A stretch of 64,000 nt of DNA. Source: Martelella limonii (GTDB lineage Bacteria; Pseudomonadota; Alphaproteobacteria; Rhizobiales; Rhizobiaceae). This document shows, piece by piece, positions 51,806-60,574 of the stretch (the stretch's first letter is position 1; the number at the start of each line of letters is the position of its first letter). Location: positions 248,001 to 312,000 of the forward strand of contig NZ_JABUOU010000002.1 in assembly GCF_013344475.1 (NCBI RefSeq). Direction: 5' to 3'. The notes under the pieces were generated by a model. It was not told the origin of the DNA and searched no databases. It saw nothing but the letters and a program-made list of their open reading frames with translations. A program made the translations under genes and the position numbers.

Positions 51806-54800
51806 ATGGCGACTATCGTGTTTCAGGCTGCCGGTGCCGTGTTCGGCGGTCTCTTGGGGCCGTTCGGCGCCGTTGCCGGCAGAGCGATCGGCGCGCTTGC
51901 CGGCAATGCGCTCGACGGCGTGCTCTTTTCAGGCGGGCAGAAGGTCAAGGGCGGACACCTTTCGAGTGCCCGGATCGGCGGGGCCGAAGAGGGGGGCGCC
52001 ATTCCGCGGGTCTACGGAACCGCAAGGATCGGCGGCACGCTGATCTGGGCAACCCGCTTCGAAGAGGAAGTGACGGAGGAGCGCGCCGGCGGCAAGGCAT
52101 CGGGTTCTTCGGTGGAGAGCTTCGCCTATTTCGGCAATTTCGCCTTTGGCATCTGCGAGGGCCCCGTTGCCGCGATCCGCCGCGTGTGGGCCGACGGCCG
52201 CGAACTCGATCTCGAAAACATCGGGATGCGGTTTTATCAAGGCTCCGACAATCAACTGCCGGATCCGCTGATCGAGGCCAAGCAGGGCGTTGGCCGTGCA
52301 CCGGCCTATCGAGGCCTGTGCTATGTCGTCTTCGAGCGCTTGCCACTGGACGGCTTCGGCAACAGGATTCCGCTCTTTCAATTCGAAGTGCTGAAACCGA
52401 CCGGCGCGCTCGAAAGCCAGATACGGGCGATGGCGATCATTCCCGGCGCAACCGAGCACGGACTGTGCCCGTTTCCCGTGACAGAGGCTCTCGGCAGCGG
52501 GCAGCAGCGCATCATCAACCGGAATACCCTGACGCGGGCGACGGACTGGGAGGCCTCTATCGACGAACTGATGGCGCTTTGCCCCAATCTGGAACGGGTC
52601 GCCCTGGTCGTGGCTTGGTTCGGCACGGATTTGCGGGCGGGCCACTGCCGGATCGTCCCCGGTGTGGAAACGCCCTTCCGAAAAGAGGAAAGCACGCCGT
52701 GGCGGGTCTCTGGCTTCGACCGGGGGTATGCTCATATCGTTTCATCGCATGACGGCGGCCCGGCCTATGGTGGAACGCCGAATGATGCCGGACTGATTGC
52801 AGCGATCCGCGATTTGAAGGCGCGCGGTCTCGCCGTCTATATCTATCCGTTCCTGATGATGGATGTGCCGGCTGGCAACGGTCTGCCGGATCCGCATGGC
52901 GGCGCCGAGCAGGCGCGCTATCCGTGGCGCGGGCGGATCACCTGCCATCCGGCCGCAGGCCAGCCGGGAACCACTGATCGCAGCGCTTCTGCCCGCAGCC
53001 AGGTTGATGCTTTCCTCGGCGATGCCGTTTCCGCGCAGTTCACGAGAGTTGGCGGCCGGGTGAATTTTGCCGGCGACGATACCGGCTATCGCCGTTTCAT
53101 CCTGCACTGTGCCCATGTGGCGGATGCCGCTGGTGGCGTCGACGGCTTCATCATCGGTTCCGAAATGAAGGGCATGACGTCCATTCGCGACGAAAATGAT
53201 GACTTTCCATTCGTGGAGGGGCTGATTGCGCTTGCGACTGATGTGCGCGCCATATTAGGCGTGCGCGCACATGTGACCTACGCCGCCGATTGGAGCGAAT
53301 ATTTCGGATATCATCCGGATGATGGCAGCGGGGACGTTTATTTCAATCTCGATCCGCTCTGGGCGCATCACAATATCGCGGCCGTCAGTATCGACAATTA
53401 CATGCCGATTTCGGACTGGCGCGACAGTGACCTTGGTACGGAAAACCCGGATGGTTTCAAGGTCGCAAACGATCCTGCCGCGCTTATGGGCCAGATCACA
53501 TCCGGCGAAGGGTTTGACTGGTACTATGCAAATGCTGCCGATCGGTCGGCGCGCGTGCGCACCCCGATCACCGACGGACTTGCCGGAAAGCCATGGATCT
53601 ATCGCTACAAGGATATCGAGAACTGGTGGCGCAACCCTCACTACAACCGGGTCGGCGGCATCGAATCGGCAACGCCGTCGCCCTGGTCACCGATGTCCAA
53701 GCCGGTGTGGTTTTCCGAACTCGGCTGCGGCGCTGTCGACAAGGGGGCAGGGCAGCCCAATGTGTTTGCGGATCCGAAGTCTGCAGAATCGGCCTATCCC
53801 TATTTTTCGTCGGGAGAAAGGTCGGATAGCGAGCAGCGCCGGTTTCTGGAGGCCCAGCTCGCCCGGTCGGAAACGGCCGAAACGCCGGTCGACCCCGGTC
53901 ACGTGTTCCTGTGGTGCTGGGATGCAAGGCCTTATCCGGCCTTCCCTCGGAACACCGCACTCTGGAGCGACGGTGCGAACTGGCATACGGGCCATTGGTT
54001 GAATGGCCGGTTGGGGGCATCGACCCTTGCCGACACGGTGCGTGCGCTTTTGCTGGATCACGGCTTCGACGCGTGCGATGTGCGCATGCTTAATGGTGAC
54101 CTGACGGGCTATCAGCAGGCTGACATCGACAGCGCGCGAAACCTGCTGGAGCCGCTTCTTTCTCTTTATTCAGCCGATGTCATCGAACGCGAGGGAGAGC
54201 TTCATTTCCGTTCGCGCCTGCAGGCAAGCCTGCCGCCGACTCTGATCGACGTGACGGCGGAGCGAGAGGATGCAGGCGCCTTCCGGGAGCTGCGCAGCCA
54301 TGAGAGCGATCTCGCGGGAGAGGCGGTGGTTTCCTATTTTGACCCGGCGATCGATTATGAGCAGGCGAGCGTGCGATCGAGCCGAATCGTCGCCGCAAAC
54401 AATCGTGTTCTGCGATACGGCTTGCCGACCGTGGTGGGCGAAACGACGGCGCTTTCGCTGGCGGGACAAATGCTGCGCGAGAACCGGGTTGGGCAGCGCA
54501 CGGTGTCGATCGATCTCTCACCGCAGACGAGGGCGCTCGAAATCGGGGACGTCTTCACCGTCGATGGCGGCCCGGCAGGACGCTTCATCATTTCACGCGT
54601 CGAGCTTGGGGAGGCCCTCACGGTGGAGGCGCGTTCGTTTGCACCGATGGTGGGCGCTTCCTTGCCGCTTGCGGCCGCTGCGCGCGCGAACACGGGCGGG
54701 ACAGACGGTTTTGCGCCTCGGGTCTTGCTACTCGATCTTCCTCGCGACGGGAACGCAGACGCGGAGCGGTTTGCGCGCGTCGCGGTGTTCGCACGGCCAT

Positions 54801-55645
54801 GGCGCCGCGTGTTCGTTTCCTCGTCGGCGACGGCGGAAGGGTATACGGCCAATGTGATCGTGGAACGCCCTGCGGGGACGGCGCGTCTGGCAGAAGCGCT
54901 CTCATCCGGAGTGAGCGGGCGCTTTGATTTTGGCGCAGATCTGGTCATCGATCTCGATTTCGGCGGGCTTTCCTCGGCCTCGAGGGAGGCGGTGCTCAGC
55001 GGGGCAAACCGGATCTGCTTGCGCGCGCAGAACGGCGTCTTCGAAATCATCGGCTTCTTGAACGCAAGCGAGACTGCGCCAGGTCGCTGGCGGCTGAGCG
55101 GGCTGCTGCGAGGGCTTCATGGCACGGAGGATGCGATGTGGGCGGGAAGTGAAACCGGCGCCGATGCGGTCGTCCTCGGCGATGCCGTAATACCTCTCGG
55201 GCTCGACGCGCGGCATGTCGGACTTTCCCGCAACTACATGGTGGAGCAGGCCTACGGCCAGAAAGACCCGCATGCGCCTTACGCCTTCGCGGGTGGGTTG
55301 AGGGCGCAAACCCCGCTTTCTCCCGTTCATCTTCGTGCACGAAGGCTTGGCTCAGGCGATGTGCGCTTTGACTGGGTACGCCGCTCCAGGCTTGACGCGG
55401 ACGACTGGGCGGCCGCTGAGATCCCGCTGGACGAGGACAGCGAACGCTATCTCGTGGAAGTGTTCGACGGGGCGTTGCTGGTGCGAAGCTTCGAGGTTTC
55501 CGAGCCCAATCTGAACTATCCCGAAAGCTCCCAGGTGAGTGACTTCGGAGCCCCTGCAACCGCGATGACGGTGAGGCTCCGCCAAATGGGCCGCAAGGTG
55601 CCGCATGGCATTCCGGTCCAGAAAGAATTCCTCCTCCCATATTGA
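51806..55645 (+). CDS. GTA megatron/host-specificity protein with TIM-barrel glycosidase-like domain (g15)
   Basis: 1279 residues, the largest gene here. N-terminal Gly/Ala hydrophobic stretch (VFGGLLGPFGAVAGRAIGALAGNA), then tail-tip hub sequence. Residues ~440-770 are a GTA TIM-barrel-like domain (GGVDGFIIGSEMKGMTSIRD, HVTYAADWSEYFGYHPDDGS, KPVWFSELGCGAVDKGAGQPN), resembling glycoside hydrolases. The rest matches the phage tail protein/rift regions. It forms the tail tip and probably contacts recipient cells or capsule. Confidence 0.93.
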   Translation: MATIVFQAAGAVFGGLLGPFGAVAGRAIGALAGNALDGVLFSGGQKVKGGHLSSARIGGAEEGGAIPRVYGTARIGGTLIWATRFEEEVTEERAGGKASGSSVESFAYFGNFAFGICEGPVAAIRRVWADGRELDLENIGMRFYQGSDNQLPDPLIEAKQGVGRAPAYRGLCYVVFERLPLDGFGNRIPLFQFEVLKPTGALESQIRAMAIIPGATEHGLCPFPVTEALGSGQQRIINRNTLTRATDWEASIDELMALCPNLERVALVVAWFGTDLRAGHCRIVPGVETPFRKEESTPWRVSGFDRGYAHIVSSHDGGPAYGGTPNDAGLIAAIRDLKARGLAVYIYPFLMMDVPAGNGLPDPHGGAEQARYPWRGRITCHPAAGQPGTTDRSASARSQVDAFLGDAVSAQFTRVGGRVNFAGDDTGYRRFILHCAHVADAAGGVDGFIIGSEMKGMTSIRDENDDFPFVEGLIALATDVRAILGVRAHVTYAADWSEYFGYHPDDGSGDVYFNLDPLWAHHNIAAVSIDNYMPISDWRDSDLGTENPDGFKVANDPAALMGQITSGEGFDWYYANAADRSARVRTPITDGLAGKPWIYRYKDIENWWRNPHYNRVGGIESATPSPWSPMSKPVWFSELGCGAVDKGAGQPNVFADPKSAESAYPYFSSGERSDSEQRRFLEAQLARSETAETPVDPGHVFLWCWDARPYPAFPRNTALWSDGANWHTGHWLNGRLGASTLADTVRALLLDHGFDACDVRMLNGDLTGYQQADIDSARNLLEPLLSLYSADVIEREGELHFRSRLQASLPPTLIDVTAEREDAGAFRELRSHESDLAGEAVVSYFDPAIDYEQASVRSSRIVAANNRVLRYGLPTVVGETTALSLAGQMLRENRVGQRTVSIDLSPQTRALEIGDVFTVDGGPAGRFIISRVELGEALTVEARSFAPMVGASLPLAAAARANTGGTDGFAPRVLLLDLPRDGNADAERFARVAVFARPWRRVFVSSSATAEGYTANVIVERPAGTARLAEALSSGVSGRFDFGADLVIDLDFGGLSSASREAVLSGANRICLRAQNGVFEIIGFLNASETAPGRWRLSGLLRGLHGTEDAMWAGSETGADAVVLGDAVIPLGLDARHVGLSRNYMVEQAYGQKDPHAPYAFAGGLRAQTPLSPVHLRARRLGSGDVRFDWVRRSRLDADDWAAAEIPLDEDSERYLVEVFDGALLVRSFEVSEPNLNYPESSQVSDFGAPATAMTVRLRQMGRKVPHGIPVQKEFLLPY

Positions 55646-55662
55646 AACGAAAGGATGACGCT

Positions 55663-55872
55663 ATGGATGACGCGAAGAAGTGGTATCTTTCCAAGACTGT
55701 CTGGGGCGCGTTGCTGGCCGTCGCCGCTCCGCTTCTGCAGCTTGCCGGCATCTATCTCGATGAAGGTATGCAGACCGAACTGGCCGCCTCGATCACAACC
55801 ATCGCCGGCGCTGCGGGCGGGGTTCTGGCGCTGATTGGACGAATTTCGGCAAGGTCGGCGCTGACGCGCTGA
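55663..55872 (+). CDS. Small membrane protein at the end of the GTA cluster (possible holin)
   Basis: 69 residues from ATG 55663 (AAGGA upstream, 17 bases after the preceding stop). Charged N-terminus (MDDAKKWYLSKTVWG), a hydrophobic segment (ALLAVAAPLLQLAGIYL), a short acidic loop, and a second hydrophobic stretch (SITTIAGAAGGVLALIG), then a basic end. Two short membrane helices and phage-cluster position suit a holin-like role in particle release, but no family was firmly recognised. Confidence 0.6.
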   Translation: MDDAKKWYLSKTVWGALLAVAAPLLQLAGIYLDEGMQTELAASITTIAGAAGGVLALIGRISARSALTR

Positions 55873-56030
55873 GATATATGACCGTCCGAAGTTCTGTCTT
55901 TGGGCGGCCATACGAAAGCAGACGAAAACCTGATGAGACGCAATTCTGTGGGGCTATTCATTTGCAGTTCAGCCGCATATCCTTATGAGGATTGATGGAT
56001 GGAAACAGTAAGGGCGAAGAAGAAGGTTTG

Positions 56031-56273
56031 ATGTCTTTGAACCGTATATACATTCTGGCGTTGGCTGGGCTGATGCTCGGCGCCCACGGCGTGCCTGCGA
56101 TGGCCGCCGACTGTGCTGCCGCTGCAAGGCAGGTCGCCGCAAGCACTGGCGGCGACTTGCTTTCGGCCGTTCCCGCGCCGGACGGTTCGAATTCATGCAT
56201 GGTGACGGTAATCGTGCCTGCAAATGACGGGCAGCCGCCTCGCAAGATTACCCGCCGCGTGCCGGCAAGCTGA
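56031..56273 (+). CDS. feuN: Small periplasmic protein, probable FeuN inhibitor of FeuPQ
   Basis: 80 residues from ATG 56031, chosen because AAGG precedes it and it yields a clean signal peptide (MSLNRIYILALAGLMLGAHG then VPAMAA). The mature part is ~57 residues with two Cys (DCAAAARQV ... SNSCMVTVIVP). In Sinorhizobium meliloti a small periplasmic protein, FeuN, is encoded directly upstream of feuPQ and restrains FeuQ. Position, size and export signal match; sequence similarity was not testable. Confidence 0.7.
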   Translation: MSLNRIYILALAGLMLGAHGVPAMAADCAAAARQVAASTGGDLLSAVPAPDGSNSCMVTVIVPANDGQPPRKITRRVPAS

Positions 56274-56311
56274 CAGAATCGGGCCGGTGGCTCACAGAGC
56301 GGACGACTGCA

Positions 56312-56971
56312 ATGCGAATTCTCCTGATCGAAGATGATGAAAACCTGAACCGTCAGCTTGCCCAGATGTTGCGGGATGCGGACTATGTGGTCGACTGCGC
56401 CCATGATGGCGAGGAGGGCCATTTCCTGGGCGAGACCGAGCCATATGACGCGGTCATTCTCGATATTGGCCTCCCGCAAATGGATGGCGTGACCGTTCTC
56501 GACAAGTGGCGCCAGGCCGGACGCAATATGCCCGTTCTCATCCTGACAGCGCGCGACCGTTGGAGCGACAAGGTGGCTGGCATCGACGCCGGCGCTGATG
56601 ACTATGTGACCAAACCCTTCCATATCGAAGAAGTCATGGCGCGCATCAGGGCGCTGATCCGCCGTGCAGCAGGCCATGCGACAGCGACGATCAGTTGCGG
56701 ACCGATCGAACTCGACGTGAAGGGGTCGAAAGCCACAGTCAACGGTGAACTTCTGCGCCTGACCTCGCACGAGTACCGCCTTCTGTCCTATCTGATGCAT
56801 CATCAGGGCGAGGTCGTTTCAAGGACCGAGCTTACCGAGCATCTCTATGATCAGGATTTCGATCGCGACTCGAACACGATCGAGGTTTTTGTAGGCCGGT
56901 TGCGCAAGAAGATCGGGGCTGACTGGATCGAGACGATTCGCGGCCTCGGCTACCGTATGCAGGCGCCTTGA
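56312..56971 (+). CDS. feuP: OmpR-family response regulator FeuP
   Basis: 219 residues. Receiver with E7-D8-D9 acidic pocket, phospho-acceptor D51 (VILDIGLPQMDG) and Lys in YVTKPFH. The C-terminal winged helix (RLTSHEYRLLSYLMHHQGEVVSRTELTEHLYDQD ... IEVFVGRLRKKIG) binds DNA. In S. meliloti FeuP controls ndvA and periplasmic cyclic glucan export. Overlaps feuQ. Confidence 0.9.
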   Translation: MRILLIEDDENLNRQLAQMLRDADYVVDCAHDGEEGHFLGETEPYDAVILDIGLPQMDGVTVLDKWRQAGRNMPVLILTARDRWSDKVAGIDAGADDYVTKPFHIEEVMARIRALIRRAAGHATATISCGPIELDVKGSKATVNGELLRLTSHEYRLLSYLMHHQGEVVSRTELTEHLYDQDFDRDSNTIEVFVGRLRKKIGADWIETIRGLGYRMQAP

Positions 56972-58350
56972 TGCGGCTCTGGAAGTCCCTCACGCTGCGT
57001 TCGCTGGCGGTGACGACCCTTTGGTTCGTCATCGCCTTGCTGGTGATTGCGGTGGTGATTTCGGCGCTTTATCGCAATGCGGCTGAACGTGGCTTCAGGC
57101 AGCTGCTTCAGGCCGAAATGTTCAATGTCATCAACTCGGTTTCGATCGACGACAAGGGTGAGCTCAAGGGCGCGCCACAGCTTGGAAACCTCAACTACCA
57201 GCAGCCCCAGACCGGCTGGTACTGGATCGTCGATCCACTCTACGACAAGTCGAAGTCGCCTCTGAAATCGCCGTCGCTCGGAGCACTCGATCTGCCTGTG
57301 ACGCCTGAAAGCGAAGTGCCTTATGGCGGCGACTATCGCCGAACCTATATCGTTCGCGACGATCACGACAATGATGTTTCCGTCATCGAAACCGTGGTCG
57401 TGATGGACGAGAATGATCGTGCAACGCGGATCAGGGTTTCAGGCAACCGCGATGCGGTGGACAGTGATGTGCGCTGGTTTTCCCGCAGGCTATATCTTGC
57501 GCTCGCGCTGTTCGGCATCGCGAGCATCCTGCTGAATGGACTGATCATTCTCTGGGCGCTACGCCCGCTTGACCGTGCAAGGGTCGCCCTCAGCCAGATT
57601 TCCGACAAGGGTGATGGTGAGATGCGCGGCCAGTTTCCTGTCGAAATTCAGCCTCTCGCCGACGAGATCAACGCACTTCTTTCCAACAACCGTGCGATCG
57701 TCGAACGCGCTCGCATGCAGGTCGGCAACCTCGCCCATTCCCTTAAGACGCCAATCGCCGTGCTCTTGAACGAGGCGCAGGGCATGAGCGAAAAGGAAGG
57801 CAAGCTTATCGCATCGCAGGTCGTGATGATGCAGTCTCAGGTTCAGGCCTATCTCAACAGGGCGAGAATCGCGGCCCAGACCGAATCGGTCCTGACCCGT
57901 TGTGAAGCCGAGCCTGTGCTGGAGCGGCTGGTGCGGGTGATGCGCAGACTTAATCCGGAAACATCTTTCGATTTCTCGTGTGAAAACGGGCTTGTTCTTG
58001 CGACGGAGCAACATGATCTGGAAGAAGTCGTTGGCAATCTTCTGGAAAATGCTGCCCGTTTTGCGGATTACGAAGTCAAGGTCAGCGCCCGCCGGTTGAC
58101 GGACGCGTTGACCCAAGGAGACTGGGCAGAGATCACGGTTGAAGACGACGGCCCCGGGCTGACGCCGGAAGAGATCCAGCGTGCGATGAAACGTGGTCAC
58201 AGGCTCGACGAAAGCGGGGCTGGCTCCGGCTTGGGATTGTCAATCGTCGACGACATCGTCCAGGCCTATGGTGGGCGTTTTGAGCTGACGGGCCTCGAGC
58301 ATTCCGGTCTGCATGCGAAAGTTGTTTTGCCTGCCAAGAATAGAAAATAG
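56971..58350 (+). CDS. feuQ: Sensor histidine kinase FeuQ
   Basis: 459 residues from ATG 56971, overlapping the feuP stop. Two membrane helices (about residues 13-33 and 175-198) flank a ~140-residue periplasmic sensor with PhoQ-like character; FeuN would act here. The HisKA site is H256 in GNLAHSLKTPIAVLLNEA; N box EEVVGNLLENAARFA, and G boxes VEDDGPGLTPEE and GSGLGLSIVDDI are intact. Phosphorylates FeuP. Confidence 0.9.
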   Translation: MRLWKSLTLRSLAVTTLWFVIALLVIAVVISALYRNAAERGFRQLLQAEMFNVINSVSIDDKGELKGAPQLGNLNYQQPQTGWYWIVDPLYDKSKSPLKSPSLGALDLPVTPESEVPYGGDYRRTYIVRDDHDNDVSVIETVVVMDENDRATRIRVSGNRDAVDSDVRWFSRRLYLALALFGIASILLNGLIILWALRPLDRARVALSQISDKGDGEMRGQFPVEIQPLADEINALLSNNRAIVERARMQVGNLAHSLKTPIAVLLNEAQGMSEKEGKLIASQVVMMQSQVQAYLNRARIAAQTESVLTRCEAEPVLERLVRVMRRLNPETSFDFSCENGLVLATEQHDLEEVVGNLLENAARFADYEVKVSARRLTDALTQGDWAEITVEDDGPGLTPEEIQRAMKRGHRLDESGAGSGLGLSIVDDIVQAYGGRFELTGLEHSGLHAKVVLPAKNRK

Positions 58351-58491
58351 TTTTGTTTCAGGGTAGATAAAGCGAATTATGGCCACAATCGGTACTTAGC
58401 CCAAGCTGGACGCAGGTCGCCGCAGGGCGGCTTCGATGTTCATGATTCTGATTCTTCTTCATTGACCATAATCATAACGGCGGACCATCTC

Positions 58492-58899
58492 GTGATTAGA
58501 AAATGGCATGTGATTGCTCTTGTTTCCATCATCTCGGGCTGCTCCACGACCGGTGGCGTTCCAACCCTCTCATCCCCAATTCCCGCTCAGCAGTCGACAC
58601 CGCAGGCAGCTGCGCTCGGGGGCGGTCTGGTGCAGAGAAGCGGCGCCTCTTTGTCGGCCTTTGATCAGGCGAACGCCTTGCAGGCCGAGCAGTATGCACT
58701 TGCGGCAGCTCCGGCGGGAGAAGCCGTAGACTGGCAGGGCAAGAATGCCCGTGGCAGCGTGACCGCAGCGAGCCCCTATCAGGTCGGTGATCAGAACTGT
58801 CGTCAGTATACGCAGCGCATCCTTGCTGGCGGATCGGAGTATGTCGGACGCGGCGCGGCCTGTCGGGATGCCGGCGGCTCCTGGAGCCTTCTCAACTGA
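58492..58899 (+). CDS. Surface-antigen-like lipoprotein
   Basis: 135 residues from GTG 58492, which gives a compact lipoprotein signal IRKWHVIALVSIISGC with the lipobox ISGC; a TTG at 58462 would add ten unlikely residues. The C-terminus, CRQYTQRILAGGSEYVGRGAACRDAGGSWSL, resembles RT0821/17-kDa-surface-antigen-like proteins. Probably outer-membrane anchored. It lies between feuQ and the ccm operon. Confidence 0.75.
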   Translation: MIRKWHVIALVSIISGCSTTGGVPTLSSPIPAQQSTPQAAALGGGLVQRSGASLSAFDQANALQAEQYALAAAPAGEAVDWQGKNARGSVTAASPYQVGDQNCRQYTQRILAGGSEYVGRGAACRDAGGSWSLLN

Positions 58900-58997
58900 A
58901 CTGCCGGATCCGGCTTTCATGCGGCGTTTTGTGGCAGGCGAATGGCATGGTGCTCTGAAGTGTTGGAATTTCTCCAGCGGTAACGTACGAAGAGCGC

Positions 58998-60128
58998 ATG
59001 ATGTTTGTGACCGCCGCCATTTTATTGACTGTTCTTGTCGCCTTCGCGGTGTCATTGCCGCTCTTGCGGCGCAGACAACGTGCAGACGCGGGTGGGCAGG
59101 GGGTAGATCCGGTCTACCGCGCCCAGCTTCGCGAGATCGAGCACGAGCATGAACTCGGCACACTGGACGATGTGGCCTACGGCGCAGCGCGCGCTGAGAT
59201 CGGGCGGCGCCTGATCGCCGCGGAGGCGCTGCGCAAGACGGCGGGAGAACGTCATGCGGACGGCCTGTCGCGCCATCCATGGGCTTTAGCGGTTGGCGTT
59301 TTGGCCGTTCTTGCTGCTGCCGGATCGCTGTACATGCTTATTGGTACGCCCGGCGCGACAGATCTTCCGTTGTCTGCCCGACTGAATGCCCCTGAACCGG
59401 AGCTTGCCGTGCTGATTGCGCAGGTGGAGCGCCATCTTGCGCAAAATCCCGACGACGTTGATGGGTGGGATGTAATCGCGCCTGTCTATCTCCGCGACAA
59501 CAGGCTGCAGCCGGCGCGTGACGCCTACGAGAACGCGATCAGAACCGGCGGTCCCAGCGTGGAGCGGTTGATGGGGCTTGGCCAGACACTCGTTGCCTTG
59601 AATGCAGGTGTCGTGGATGGGCAAGCCTCGGCGGTATTCCGGCAGCTAGAGGCGCTTTCGCCAGGCAATCTCGATGCCCGCTTCTATCTTGCCCTCGCCG
59701 ATGAACAGGCGGGCGACCATCGGGTTGCGCTCGATCGGTTCGTCGCCCTTCAGGAGGCGTTGCCGGAAAATGCGGGAGGGCGCGAGGTCGTCATGAAGCA
59801 CATCACCTTCAACCGAAGCCGGCTTGACGAAGCGCAGGGTATCGGCCCGAGCGAGCAGGATATCGAAGCCGCCGCATCGCTATCAAGGGAACAGCGTGCG
59901 GAGATGATCGAGGGCATGGTGCAAGGGCTTGCGATGCGTCTGAACGATGAGCCGGATGACGTTGATGGGTGGATGCGCCTGATCCGGTCATATGCCGTGC
60001 TGGGCGACACTGACGCGGCGAAGGCTGCGGTCGATGAAGCCTTGGCCTTCTTCGGCAAGGGCACCGCGAAAGCGGGGCAAATCGAAGCTCTGGCCGCCGA
60101 ACTTTCTCTTTCTGGAAGCCGATCATGA
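58998..60128 (+). CDS. ccmI: Cytochrome c biogenesis protein CcmI (CycH)
   Basis: 376 residues. Two N-terminal membrane helices (residues 3-25 and 95-115) flank a loop with the CcmI pattern [40 protein letters not shown]. The C-terminal domain is a TPR-like periplasmic part ([32 protein letters not shown]). It chaperones apocytochrome c to the haem ligation complex. First of four overlapping genes. Confidence 0.93.
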   Translation: MMFVTAAILLTVLVAFAVSLPLLRRRQRADAGGQGVDPVYRAQLREIEHEHELGTLDDVAYGAARAEIGRRLIAAEALRKTAGERHADGLSRHPWALAVGVLAVLAAAGSLYMLIGTPGATDLPLSARLNAPEPELAVLIAQVERHLAQNPDDVDGWDVIAPVYLRDNRLQPARDAYENAIRTGGPSVERLMGLGQTLVALNAGVVDGQASAVFRQLEALSPGNLDARFYLALADEQAGDHRVALDRFVALQEALPENAGGREVVMKHITFNRSRLDEAQGIGPSEQDIEAAASLSREQRAEMIEGMVQGLAMRLNDEPDDVDGWMRLIRSYAVLGDTDAAKAAVDEALAFFGKGTAKAGQIEALAAELSLSGSRS

Positions 60129-60574
60129 CGCGGAAGCAAAAAAGGCTGGCCGTCATCGGCGGCGGCGTGGCGGTCATCGCGCTTGCGGTCATTCTCGTGC
60201 TCTTTGCATTGAGCAGGAGCGTCTCCTATTTCTTCATGCCTTCTGATTTCAATACGGCCACTATCGGGCCTGATACCCGTATCAGACTGGGCGGTCTCGT
60301 CGAGGAAGGGTCGGTCGAGCGGAACAAGGGGACTGATGTCAAGTTTGCCGTCACCGACGGAAGTGCCTCGGTGACGGTGGTCTACAGCGGCATTCTTCCA
60401 GACCTGTTTCGTGAAGGCCAGGGTGTTGTCACAGAAGGCAGGATGGGCGCGGACGGGGTTTTTGTCGCCGAAACGGTGCTCGCCAAGCATGATGAAAATT
60501 ACATGCCCAAGGAAGTGGCTGATCGTCTGAAAGCAGAAGGGGTCTGGGAAGGGGAGGACGGAGGCAAGCCATGA
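60125..60574 (+). CDS. ccmE: Cytochrome c maturation haem chaperone CcmE (CycJ)
   Basis: 149 residues. One membrane anchor (residues 8-30), an OB-fold periplasmic domain and the haem-binding H122 in [11 protein letters not shown], with Tyr126 following. CcmE holds haem covalently and passes it to CcmF. Starts within the ccmI stop (ATGA). Confidence 0.95.
   Translation: MTRKQKRLAVIGGGVAVIALAVILVLFALSRSVSYFFMPSDFNTATIGPDTRIRLGGLVEEGSVERNKGTDVKFAVTDGSASVTVVYSGILPDLFREGQGVVTEGRMGADGVFVAETVLAKHDENYMPKEVADRLKAEGVWEGEDGGKP

Noticed and set aside
41197-55872. Ordinary prophage
   Set aside because: No integrase, repressor, replication genes or attachment repeats; gene order and the TIM-barrel g15 match RcGTA-type gene transfer agents, and the terminase/tape-measure genes are of GTA size.
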